In this document: in pieces, positions 25,548 through 37,978 of the stretch | Position numbering within the stretch: position 1 is the first letter of the stretch | How the letters are laid out: the number at the start of each line of letters is the position of its first letter | Assembly: GCA_040954595.2 (NCBI GenBank) | Contig: CM082591.2 | Span: 1,860,001 to 1,924,000, forward strand | Direction: 5' to 3' | DNA length: 64,000 nt | Origin: Balanoglossus misakiensis | Taxonomy: Eukaryota; Hemichordata | Notes under the pieces: model-generated | What the model was told of the DNA's origin: nothing | Seen by the model: only the letters and a program-made list of their open reading frames with translations | The model's database searches: none | Position numbers and translations under genes: made by a program

Positions 25548-26040
25548 TATGAGCCGCTGATGCAGAAAATGTCAACGCACAGCTTGTTTCGGTCCTTGTG
25601 TTTCCTGTAACAAGCCTTGGACACAAATAATGCAGCGCTCGCTCTGCCGTGTGGGGAGCTTCACCCTCCACGTTTCTTCCAACTCATCCACCGTTAGTAC
25701 TCTGAACGGGCCATCCACTGAAAGCAAGTGGTTCGTTCACTGTGTTTACCTTATCCCCGCGAAACTGCTTATTAACAGTATTGCGTTACAGGTGCTATTT
25801 CCACGTCACTTTGATTGACAGGTGAAAGTGGGCGGGCATTGGTCCGCTCAATTCAGCGGCGGTAGAGCTCAGCGATAGCTCGTCAAGCCGACTCGGAAAT
25901 AAAGGCGGGCGTTAATTTCTCGTGGAACAAATTGGCTCTTGCCTCGATGTTTTTGTCCGCGAGAAAGGAGGACGCCCCCCTCCATGAGTTGGCCATTGGA
26001 CTGGCTCTCCGATCTGCCGCAGAATGAACGCTCATTAAAT
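25548..26040 (-). promoter_or_regulatory. Dbx: Dbx upstream region: CCAAT boxes, GC box, PBX/PREP and TCF-like sites
   Basis: Read on the minus strand, upstream of the Dbx ATG lie three CCAAT boxes (25838-25842, 25931-25935, 25995-25999). There is also a GC box (GGGCGGG on plus, 25830-25836) and the exact PBX/PREP-MEIS decamer TGATTGACAG on plus at 25812-25821, overlapped by a TCF/LEF-like CTTTGAT. The decamer, GC box and first CCAAT sit within 31 bp. No TATA box is seen close by. A TATAAAAA at 26453-26460 (minus) would imply a ~0.9 kb leader. The transcription start is not determined. Confidence 0.5.
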
Positions 26041-28240
26041 TGATAATTTTAATAAAAGGCGAAAAGTTTCAACGTCAATGAATCGAGGAGTTCAAAACAA
26101 AACCAAAAGACCAAACAGAGGGGACCCAATGAATGGCAACGTAGGATATACATACGAGAGTTTGGAGAATGGAGGAAATCGTAAAATGAAAGCCATGAAT
26201 TTCATTAAAAACTTCACTCTCCAAACATTATGATTATCCGTCCTTTCTCAGTCAAAAGACACAGGAAAAATTCAGTCGGCGTCTTTTACTTGCATTTTCA
26301 CCGCGAAAAATCACAAGAAGATGCAATCTGCGCGCGCCAGAGCGCCGTGTCCGCGCGCGATATTATACGGCTCTTAACATACCCGACTCGCAATAGCACG
26401 GACAATAACAGAGTCGAATTGGTACTTAACAATGGACCCCAACTGTAAAACATTTTTATAGGGTAGCTCTTTCCACGTGATGTGTCGCTCACCGGATGCC
26501 ACTGCCGCCGGCGACTCGGTTGTCCTTTCCAGGGGGAGGGGGGAGAGAGAGAGAGGGAGGGGGAGTTGGGGTGGGGAGAACGACTCACTGCGTCATCGTG
26601 AACAGAAGGTGACGCACCTTGGATTTTCACGTGCGAAGAAACAGTGGCTGTTTCTTTTGATGTTTTATTCGGTGTTCCTTTTTTGTGTGTATCAACGCTG
26701 CCAATGACATAATTTCGGATTGGGTGTCGTCATGGAATCGATAGTTTTCACGATTCCTTCTGACCGACCAAATTCAGCGCTCAGGTCAGACATGAAGATG
26801 GCCATAGCAGGTGCTACGCCCTCTTTATGCGCACCGCGCCTCTGTTGGCGAGCGCGGACTCGGACGCCAGGTTAGCGTTTGTTTCCCGCGCGGACACTTT
26901 CTCCGGCGATGGCGACGACGTGGGGATGAGGGTGACATCTGATCATCAATCAGTCGTCTGCTCCTCTGTTTGTCACGTCAAGTGTTCGCCTCACCCCCTA
27001 AAGTGTATTAAGACACAGTGTTCAGTTTGTCCAGACAGCTTGTATACGTGCATTGTGTACTGGGCATTCTCATTGTCGACAATAGCACCGGACAATGTCC
27101 GTACTTAAACCCATCGCAAACAACAATGCGCATTACATGTTGCTGACAAGCACGCTACTTAACGTTTCAACATGCTTAAGGGGGCAGAGCAAGAAAACAG
27201 ATTTGATAAACAGAACAATGAAAGTGAGAAGAAAACAATCATAAAGGGATACAGCGACTGACCATCAAATATGGTCTTAGCATCGGAGGGAAAATCACTC
27301 TGTTTGCAATGACGATGATTGTTCATTGCCTTGTATAAATGTGATAACGTTCAAACTTCATTACTAGTATCTGTGACAGAGAGAGAATGAGAATGAGACC
27401 GAATTCTTCTGTGTTCGTGTCCTGAAAAGTTTGTAACCACACAAAACAACACCAGAACTTCACACGAACGTCACTCAAAAACTTCAATAGAAATCGTATC
27501 GTTGTACCTACGCCGTTCTCTCAACTACATGTAGATAATGAGCGATTCAAATAATCGAGTAATTAAAACGACCGAATTTCTTTTTAAGTAGATCTAAATG
27601 CCTTTTTTGCCAGCTTGATTTATGGAATGATCAGTGTAATAGCACGATTTAACAACAAAGGCGTCTGTATAATTTTGGATTGGAAACGGTCATCTTGCGT
27701 GATATAAGTCAATCACAAATCATTGTGTTTGTATACAGACAAAAATGTAGGGAGAAAATATAGGTGTGGTTTGACAGATAGATAGACAGATATATTTACT
27801 CCTAAACTTGTCCTAATGAGACAATAAAATTTTAAAACCCTGCGTCGGCTCTTTACATACGAAACCCAGCCTGACAATTAATCAAACAAATTGCATTTTT
27901 ATTTGAAAGTCTAGGGTTTGGTTTTGATTGACATTGAAACATAAAACTTGATTTGTGATTATAATCATAGCCATAAAGATTTTATTCTGAAGAAGTCTTT
28001 ATATGACCCGTTTCTATTTGACACTTTTCAACACAATAGAAGAGCTGTCACAGACTCCCGCGATATGCTGGGCATTATATACAGCAACAACTTTCAAATC
28101 TTGGACTCTAACGGGTGACTACCACCAAGAATGACTGGTAAATTTACAGCCTGTAATTCTTCGCAGTCGCTTTGCGGCACCTAGGCGTCACGTGAATGAC
28201 CTGAACATGGTCTGTGAACTTCTGTGCATTTCCCCTTTTT

Positions 28241-28264
28241 TCGTCGTCGTCGTCGTCGTTGTCG

Positions 28265-28303
<39 letters not shown>
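28241..28303. repeat. Compound trinucleotide repeat (CGT then ATC)
   Basis: A CGT/GTC tract passes directly into about 13 ATC units. The minus-strand frame that reads poly-Met and poly-Thr is a repeat artefact. Confidence 0.98.
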
Positions 28304-31300
28304 AGTTTAAACTTGAAACATAAAAAACATTACATGTAGTTTGGAACTTCGTTTGTCGCTTGAAGGCTTCTGATTGGTGGGTTTCTTTATGCAAATTAGG
28401 CCTCATAACTTGAAAGCTTGGGTGACTATTAAACCGAGTTTTAGTAGGTACAATGGATATGTTAATTGTCAATTCATATATTGACCCACAGACGATGTTC
28501 ACACACTTTCCTGGAAAACGATGTTTATAGTAGAGTTTTCAGTATTGCCCCTTTCACAGTTTAATAATGCTATAACTTTTTGGAAATGGGTCCGTTTTTT
28601 AACAGGCAAATGGAAAAGTCCTTGAGTTTTGTAAACGCAGGCTTGTAAGGCACGCCCCTAAACACTTGGTTGTTGCTTGTAATGCACCCCACAAAATTGG
28701 TACTAGTATTTGTTGCACGCCGCAAATGTGGTACTTTGCGCTTGTAGGGTTAGTGATATTGGGTTCTTGCATTTTAGGGCTTCTGGGGCACGCGTTCATG
28801 GGAGTTGTATGTGTGTTTTTTTTCGGTTTCGATACGAGTTCCACAGCGAAATGACACCCCTCTCCCGCACCGGACGACCCGTGCCTGTCGCTTTGTACAG
28901 GGTAGACGTAGCGTAATTAGTTGAGACCCTACGCAAAAAAATCCAATTGAAAGACGTTTCTGTGTTTTCTCATGAGAAAGCTCAGGCCACTCTGTGAAGC
29001 CTATTGTCTTGCGTCGGCGACCAGGCAACGCGACCAGCCAAAAGTCGCGATCAAGTGCGCATGCGCGTGAATCGTACCCCGCAAAAAGACCTATCATGTT
29101 GGCAGGGGCATTTACGAATAAACGAATTGTTCGTTTTGAGGCATTTTTGACATTTTTCTCTTGAGGGATTGTTTGACCACCGTTCGATAACAATTTTGTG
29201 TCAAAATGGAAGATATTAGGCGTTTTTCTTCAGTTATAAACTATAACTTTCGTCAGTGTTCCTGATGCCAGTGTGTCGTCTTGGGAAAGTGGTCACGTGA
29301 CAACAATCAATCTTCAACCTGTCGCTTCGATCAGCCCGGCATATGACCCTTAACTACCTGTGATCGTTGAGGACAAGTACCGCACGACAAACGTTTTCAG
29401 CTCGAAATTTCACGTCTGTCGGTCGGCGACGGCGGAAGTTGAACAACGACCAGATGGGGTGATGCGTCACCACCCGAACGATTGGTTTAGTTTGCTTCAG
29501 TTACTCGCGAATGTTCTTGTTCCCGTCTTCTGCTTTTTCCCTTAAATTTTTTAGCTTGCAAAGTGCGTTTCCTCACGAGTTCAAAGGTTGCTCAGAAAGA
29601 TTCGGAAATCTACCACCGGCATTTTATTTGACATGGCGCAGACGAACTCTGTCAAATCTCCCAACTCTCTTTACGTCTTTTCATTGAAATTTGAATAATG
29701 GTGTGTTACTTTCGTGCTCGATATTGTGTGGTGTTTCTTTGCAGTGTAGTTATTTTCCGTTTCTTTCAAAACTGTTCGTCGGCGGTTAGGCAGTCGTTGG
29801 CGGGAAACAGTCGGTTTGTGTCTCTCTTGTGTCGTCTGCTTCCGGTTTGACAACCACCATTGAGACTGGTGGCAGGTCTCCTATCGCAACAGCGATTTTA
29901 TCGTGCAGCGGAAGGATAAAAACGTGTACGCCCTCGCAAAATACAATGAAAGGCTCGAGTTTGATGACTTTCTGTGATATTTCTTGTTCTCCACTTCAGC
30001 TGGGATGAGGCTGTGAACTAGAGCGGTCGGGTGTTTGTAGTTAGTTTGTACTCGGTCGAGAAGTTCCACGGGATTGGTCTCCAGAGGGAAAAAATCAAGA
30101 CAAGGGGAATTGGTAGCAATTTTGAGCGAGAGAGTGTGTCACAGGCAACGTGTAAACATACGCCTCATGCCAACCACACATCGATTTGTCTCCTTACAGT
30201 TATCATAACTATATAATCGGCTAAAATTTGCCATAAATTCTAATGTATGCTTTTCGGACCCCCAGGGAAGCGTTCGGCAGAAAGCAAACGCGGCGTACTT
30301 TTGGGAAACCACACGGACGAACTATTCTCGTCGTCTACCTCATTACACATATGACTGAGCTCTGGTCTTGCACCTGTCGATGCAGGACCATAGACAGCGT
30401 CTGGGTTCTTGGTTTCCCCCCGTCCCACAATCTTCCCCCTGTTCGCAAAAACCTTTCTGCTTGGCCGCTTTCCCAGGATAGAATTAAGTCCCCTATTTAT
30501 CTGTGTGATTGCCACTTAATCACGCAACTGAGGACGTTGTTATGGGGTGGGCCCTTTCTGTAGACCAGAGTGGATAAATGAGCAATATGTGTATCGACCA
30601 AAGCCCCACTGGAGTTGCCATGTCGCCTCTTTTAAACGACGCGTAACATTCAGGATTATTACTGGGGGAAAATAATATAGTACCACATCTGTTTCGTTTT
30701 CATCTTTAGACAACAAGACTTTGGAGTGACCATGCATCACTTTCTTTTAAAATCAAAATCCTAGGAACGGCAGACTTTGTGAAACGTTTGAAATATTGAG
30801 ATCGTTTAGGATAGGGTGTCGGTTTCATTTGCGCGAGCATGATTGGCGCAAATTGGCAATAATGCACGGAGAAAGGGGACAGATGAATACGGTAAGAACC
30901 GAAGCAAAAGAGGCTTTGGTTCTTGGAGGCGTGACTAGTGCAGAGAAGCGTAAAAAAGTGTTTCGAAAAAAAAAATTATAAAGATGACAGATCTGACAGC
31001 TGGCCACGTTTTTTTATTTTCTGGCTTTTGTTTCATCGGACTTCCATCTTTGCATAATTAGTCAAAAGAGCGATACTCGTGCTTAATTTCCTTGGAAACG
31101 AGCAGAAACCCCCCTAGCAACAAATTCGAACTCCCGGAGACAGAAAGTGACACGAGAAACAAAGTTATGTTGGCAGCAGTGGAACTATAGTTCTTAGTTT
31201 AACAGGTGCATTGGAGGGTCAGTGCAAGTGTTTGTCAGGTCTAACTACACAACACACCACAAAGACGAGAAAGTCACCATCATTCATTCAATTCTGTTTC

Positions 31301-32021
31301 TGGTTTTTACTTTAATTTTGTTTCACAAGAAATCAAAAAAGACAACGAGATTTAGCTGTCAGTTACTCTTGGTACATTTCAAGTCGACGCATCGCGAGAG
31401 CTCGTCATCTCTCCTTGTACGTGGTTTCTATGTCTTGCCGTTTCTCTGACAAGACTGTGAATCTTTCCCTTGAAAATTTTAAAATTCTGAAATTTGAAAC
31501 CAACTTGTGCCGTTGTACACAAGGACTGTTGGTCACGTCTTTTCCCTCAAGTGGTCGATGATCACACGGCTCAGAGAAAGGCGACGCAGGAAGCGCGCGG
31601 AAGAAATGGACGCCAGGCCAAACATACGTCCCTTGTTTCCAACGCGAACCGGGCACGATTTAGCGCGCTCATATTGGGCGCAACAACACACGTCTAAGAT
31701 GTACTCTCCACGTGCTAAGCCGGCAAACAGACAGACGGCCGGCATGGCGAAAACACCGTATCGCCCCTGGGTTCCCATCTGAGCAGATTCAGCACGAACA
31801 ACTCATCATCAGGGAACCCCGACGAGGAACACTTACACACCCCACTCAGTCAATTATATCGCGCCAAACACGCAACTTGCCCGGCTTCCCTGATTTATAA
31901 GTCGACGAAAATATCATTTTTGATCAGTTTGGGCTTCAAACCAACTCATACATTCTATATTTTGTCGACATGTTGGCCCCATCCCCCAGACCTGCACCTG
32001 CGTGCCAGCCTCAATTGTTTC

Positions 32022-32037
32022 ATCCCATGAATAGATG
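32022..32037 (-). repeat. Possible inverted fragment of the 279-bp duplicated element
   Basis: Sixteen bases match the reverse complement of CATCTATTCATGGGAT in copies A and B. On its left side in that orientation is also a similar ATAAAA. Beyond this the alignment fails, so it may be a relic or a chance match. Confidence 0.3.
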
Positions 32038-34851
32038 GACTTTTATGCATTTTATTTGTATATTTCACAAAAGAAAAACCCAGTTAGCATTACAATTTAG
32101 TCGGGGAAAATGTAATTACGTCTATTTAATGTTTTTAGGCAGATGAAATCGCTCAAATGTGCCTTGCGTTTGGGCGAACATGCGGGCTTGAGAATTGTTA
32201 TTTAGATTCTTGAAACACTGCATAGTGTAAAAATACCATGCCTAAGTCTTTGTCGGGACTTCTAGTTGTTATTTATATGTTTTAAAGACTTCATTTAGAA
32301 AAGGCAGCTGCTTTTTCTCATTTATTGGAAAGGAACAAAAACGCGGGGTACTGGCTGCAGCCGTTAGAGAATGATCAAGGAGAGGGATCAAAAAAGACTC
32401 AATCGTTCGTACAGCAGCTGCAGCGTCTAGCCGATAAAAGCCCCTATATGGGAGGATACGAGGGGTAAACGGACAGGAATATAACGTCGAGCCCCGTTTC
32501 ATTCAAACTATAAAAGAGGACTACACGTGCGGCAACCAGTTATGCTTGCACGGGACAGCAACCGCCAGACTCCCAATCCTGACCAGGCATACATATGCAA
32601 AAGTGCTTCTAAAGTTCTCATAAGGCTAATTATACCCCGCGATTTTAACAGCAAACCGTGCCCTATGAAAAGTTATCACTACTTTCGGCACTTTTAGCCA
32701 TGTACGGTGCGCGCGTTCGCTGAACAAACGCGAGTTTTGGAAAAAATCGCGAAATTTCGACGGCCGAAAAACGCGCGAAGACGGCTGAGTTAGCGTAAAG
32801 CGCTTTCCAACAAAGCAATGGAAAGGCCCCAAAAGCCCCCTTTTCAGAGTTTGTCTGGCATTTTCTAGGTATTAATATATATCGGGTAGTGACAGCCCAA
32901 GAAGCGCCGCGCCAAAACCTGTTTGTTGTTTGGATTATAGGGCAAAAGTTTGCACCGCGTCAAACTTTTTTCCAGCGCTCTTTTGCGCTCAAAGAGTGCG
33001 CAAACTCAGTTCAATTACCTATTATATGCACTGCGTCGTAAGATAATAGAAAGCCTTTGTTAACCGTTGACTGAGTGGAACTACGTGGCATTGTGGCAAG
33101 TTGGACCCAGAGCCGTGTTATGGTCTCCATATAGACACTCACCACTTTCTCCTTTGCCTTGTTGCGGGAAAAACCCCAACTTTTGCACGCGCAAAAAAAT
33201 ATAATTTCAAAAACATAATCCGGGAAGAGGAAAGCTAGACAAAGGCCCAGCGAGTGTTTAAAGTGGGTATTTGCAGCAATACCGACGGTAGTCAGACCAA
33301 AACGACCGCTGTCTGAGCCCTACCTGCCTGTGCACACGGACTCCATTTAGTTCGATCTAACTATGTGAAAGTTCACTCTCGCTTCATAATTTACTGCTCA
33401 GTCAGTCGACAGATTTTTAGAGTGAAGAATAAAGAAGGGATTACGAAGGAAAAGATTGCCGCTCTCCCCCAACCAAGACGGGGCATGCGAGCTGAGCAGA
33501 GCGACGACGGGCCCACTCAGAACCCCGAGATCACTTCTCGGGCAGTCCATTTCTGGTGTGAGCTATTACTGAGACGCATATTGTAAAAACCGTTAGATTG
33601 ATTCCACGTACGACCCTTAATTACCACCCGTAATTATCAGAGTTTTTAACCCAATACGGTGCGTGACCCCAAACAATTTTTCTCAAAAGCGGAAAAATCT
33701 GGAAAAGGGGGGCTAGACGTCCTTTCTACGACCAATAATGTTTCAGCTCATAAGAGTCTTTTGGTCGGCGGCTATCGCTTCAGATTTCATATAAATCATA
33801 GCAGAAAAACAAAGAGATATTTTCGAATAAGATACACTTGCGGCCTCGGGGGATAATGGTCTCAAATTAACGGACACAAAACAATATATGCTGTGTCGTA
33901 ATTGACGCACACATGTTTATTTCACGGTCCCAATTTGGTGGGTCCATACCCTCTCAACGTGGCGCAGAGCAGTTCCCAATAATTCATCTGAAAATGTAGA
34001 CCGGATCATAGAGGCTGACAAAACCGGAACAAAAGGCTGTCCTCTGTTTTGTTATTACTCTGTCGTTATCTAGAACTCATGGCTGGGCAAAACAAATGTG
34101 AAAAATTTATTCCCCGGCTTAGCTCCCATCTGCCGCGAAAAAACAACGATCTCGGTTCGCAAGTACGCCTCGTTGGGTCCTGTTTGGTGATTCGGCAGAG
34201 AGGGGCAGAGAGAAAAGGGGACGCGATCCAAGAAGACGTGAACTGGTTGCATTCAGTGATTTGCCACGCCAGACAGACAAGAACAAGGAAAAGTCCGATT
34301 TCGGAACTTTGGCACGGGAGCCGATTTTGTCACATATTAGCTAGATGGTGCATAAAATCGGTGGCTTGAGAGGGCTTTGTTAGGTTCTGTACAAACGATT
34401 TTAAGGGAGAATTCGCCTGCTTTTGTGTATTCAGAAACCCGAAGCGTTAACTTTGCCAGACGTTTAATTTTTCCATCCATTTTTCCCACTTTTCCACAAG
34501 GAACCCATGGCAAATGCCTTGAACGCCAACACCGCGTCTCCACATTAACTTTAAAACACTTCTGAGAAGATTCTGACGGGAGAAAAGTGCATTTTGAGCC
34601 TGCCAAGTCCACAGAAGTCATTTAAAGCAAACACATGCACGATGCTTTTTTCTCTCTTCACACAACCAGCTCAACGTCTCCGGTGAGTAGACCTAGAACC
34701 AAAAGTGAATTAAAAGCGAACGCCATTTTTAAAAGACCACAAAACGGTGTTATTGTGAACAAACTTCAACAAAACAAACAATCAGCGCTCTCGGCGGATC
34801 GATTCGTAATTATTGTCCGCTTTTTCACGCCACTTCCGATGCGTCTCGGCT

Positions 34852-34890
34852 ACGGTTCGACCACGCGAACCGTTTGAGCCAAGATGGCGG
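34852..34890 (+). promoter_or_regulatory. Palindrome followed by a YY1-type AAGATGGCGG site
   Basis: ACGGTTCG (34852-34859) and CGAACCGT (34866-34873) form a perfect 8-bp inverted repeat with a 6-nt centre. Seven bases on is AAGATGGCGG (34881-34890), the YY1 core often found at TATA-less starts. The ATG inside it opens a frame of only five codons. A non-coding or upstream-exon promoter is possible. Confidence 0.3.
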
Positions 34891-37869
34891 AAAAAAGATG
34901 ATATTCTAGCGGCCTGACTTATCGTTTGACGGTCCACCATTGGTGGGGACATCTCGAACGCTGTGTGACGACAAGCGTCTGCTCGCACAAAAGAGAAACA
35001 TTTGAAACTAAGCCCGCTAAACGATGCCTCCCACTTCGCCCCGTCTGTACCAGGCGCCATCATAAAAACTGTAGCATATAATTGTAATTTTCCTTCATAA
35101 ATTATGTCTTCCACCTCGGCTTGGCAGCTCCTTTGTAGACCAGGCCAATATTGGAGAGATCCCGGGTTGATGACAGGTAGATAGCAAGGGACCCTATGTT
35201 CACAGACGCAGGGGAGGAGAGATGCACACGGAGATAGTTACAGGAGCACAGAGTAACAGGCTAGAGGCTGAGACACACACAGTTACATCAATGGAGACAG
35301 ACAGGGTGACAGAAATCCAGAAAGAAACAGGGCTACACATAGAGAAAAATGAGAAAAGACCAAGATATTGTGAGAAAGACAGCCATTTTTGACGAAACAC
35401 TCGTCGATACAGACGCATCAGCTCGTCAGCTATATAAAAATTATACGAGTTATAGAGACCACACCTCTGTCCTTTGGGACTGAAGGTGCTTAAATTTAAT
35501 TGACGGAAGTGACTTTGTACTGAAGTTCACACAGCTCCAGAAACACACTTTCGGAGACCAGTATTCAATATGAGTGAGAGTTCTCATTCATTGCTTACAA
35601 AGAGAAAATGGCGTTTAAATCACCCGTGGTAGACCCCAAGACTTCACTTTGACCGCATCCCGGTCGTATAAACGAGAAAACGATGCCCAAACTTCTCCCA
35701 CACGTCTGTCAACGCACCGTTAAGTCTCTTGACCTCTGACCCGAACTTCTACCAGTTTGCGGCAGGGAGGGCTCCGTGGGGGGGGGGGGGGGTTACATGT
35801 ACATGTGTAGAGCACTGCTTCGACAGCAGACTGGCCTGCACGTGACTTGTAAGGCATGAGGCTCAACAAAGCCACCTAGGAAGTAAGACCAACCGACCCC
35901 ATCAGTGCGATCAACGATGATTAACATTTCTAGGCGAACGCGTCACCAAGGAAACCGTTTTCAGCAGTAAGAAATCGACAAAGGTTTGCCGACGGTCCCC
36001 ATTTCGGCAAAAGGAGACCAATTTTCGATTACTTCAGTGGGCATGAAGGTACTACGTTCAATGTTGTAACCATAACGACTGCTTTATTTGGAAATCGCCT
36101 TAACGGTGCATTCTGCCTAGAGACGTGAACAGAGAGAGAATAAACACAATCAAGGTCTTTCCGAGACAGTTTATCACTCACTGAACACAAAAAGTTCCAT
36201 GGAGGTTTCTTTTAATTAACAATCAAATCAGACACGCGCCCAATCTTAACGTGTCCGTGTGTAGGCTTTGTGAAATAGCTCTCGCGGAAAGTTTTGTCCC
36301 AACTCACAGTACAGAGCTGCATGTTTCGCTATTCTGTATGAACCGGTGATAGTGTAATTTTTGAGTGGGTTTTTAGCGTAGCGGACATAAGAAAGACATC
36401 TTTGCATGGTTCATGATAGTTTATGTTAGCAGTGGAGATCAATTCCAAATTGCTGTTGTACAATTCTAACCTGTGGGTGATGACAAAGAAGTGAATTGTG
36501 CTAAGGTAGATTTGGTTTTGACGCAGAGGTAAATATGATGGCTGGCTGCGAGTAGACATTCTAGGGGAAAACTTAAAGACTGTAAAATGGGTGGGCGACT
36601 CACGCGCTCCGGGCCAACCCAGCACGGGTGTACGACCTTGCTACACACAGCGCTTTTGAGCGGTGACCGGGAATTTAAGAAGTCGACACAGAAGACTAAA
36701 TTTGAAAAGAGATGATGTTTGTACATAGAGAGGCCTGCATTGACGATCGCAGCGACCCCTGTGTTCTTTGCAATTGTTGAACAAAGCAAGACCAAACGAC
36801 GTGTGAATATGAAACCGATACTTGGGTAGGTTCAGAACAGCGAAGCGCTGACCCCAATGCGGTACCTGTCCGGTTGGGGTGTTCACGTGTGTAAGCACCT
36901 TGACGTTAACCTTAAGTCCGGAGTAAGATCCATGGAATATTCGAGTTGGCGAGGTCAGGGACTTGGATAAGATAGGCCCACATAGAGTGATCGCGTGCCA
37001 ACGCGTTCGCTCTTAGGCTCCCCAGGGACCCCTTTTGAGTCTGGCGGCTATTGCTCCCCGTCACGTCAAGGCGGTCCGGTGTCCGTGTGTTTTATTGCCC
37101 ATGTCTTATAAACAGGGTTTCTATGCGTTGATATACACTTCTTTGGAATTGGGATCTTTGTCGTTATTGTCAACTAGTGACACAAAGACAGGGCAGCACA
37201 ACAGAAGACACGAAGGGTAATTTCTTCACAGGACTTTGAAATGGTGCACTGTAAGAAAACCCCAGCATGAACTGTACTTGAATGGAACGATCAAACGCCT
37301 GAGAGAGAGGGAGGGAGATTAAATAAAAAATCACATTTCTGAAGCAAATAACGCCCACATGGTAGATCTTAGTCCCTCCGCTGTGGAGACGGACAATAAA
37401 TTAAACTTTTACTGATTCGGAGAACGAGACTTCGGAGAAAATGGTAATAAAGCCAATTCTATCGGGCTTTGTGGTTATTTCGAACAGTTTCACGGTCGTT
37501 CGCCGTTTCTTGGAACGCCTGTGTCGCTGAACAAAAAGATTATGTTGGACAACAATTGATTATCCCTCGGACTATCTCCGAATCCTCCAAACTGAATTGC
37601 AAGTCTCTTTCTGTGCGGTTTTTAAACTTGATCACGAGCGACCCTTGATACGATCTCGTTCCGGGACGACGTGACTGTAAGCCAATCGAATCGCGGTATG
37701 CAAATGGGGCCCCACTGCTCATTTTTATGCTGGAGATGTCCGCTGCGTGGGTCGACCTGATTCGGCGGCACGGACGGGTGTTTAGTTCCACTCGACATGC
37801 ATGTCCGTCAGTGGAAATTTGTCAAAGATGGTCCGCCAGAACCTGGTCGCATCTTCTCCCTTCACTGCA

Positions 37870-37978
37870 CTACTATCAGCTGCAATGATTGTAGAGGATG
37901 CTGCTAGGTTGACGAGAGCTGTGAACACACCAGTCAACCTATACCCGATATAATCATTGCAACTAAGCTACTATCAAC
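37870..37978. repeat. Nested inverted repeat bounded by a direct repeat
   Basis: Outer arms TGCAATGATT (37881-37890) and AATCATTGCA (37952-37961) enclose inner arms AGGTTGAC (37906-37913) and GTCAACCT (37933-37940). Outside them CTACTATCAGC (37870-37880) and CTACTATCAAC (37968-37978) form a direct repeat. The layout resembles a tiny inverted-repeat element with a target-site duplication, although six bases separate the right arm from the direct repeat. Confidence 0.65.

Noticed and set aside
25219-25671. 150-codon minus-strand frame over Dbx exon 1
   Set aside because: It is in a different frame from the conserved Dbx N-terminus and lacks any family motif.
28188-28502. Frame with poly-Met and poly-Thr
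   Set aside because: It is produced by the CGT/ATC trinucleotide repeat.
32509-32516. TATAAAAG box
   Set aside because: It is an isolated TATA-like string with no CCAAT, initiator or open frame downstream.
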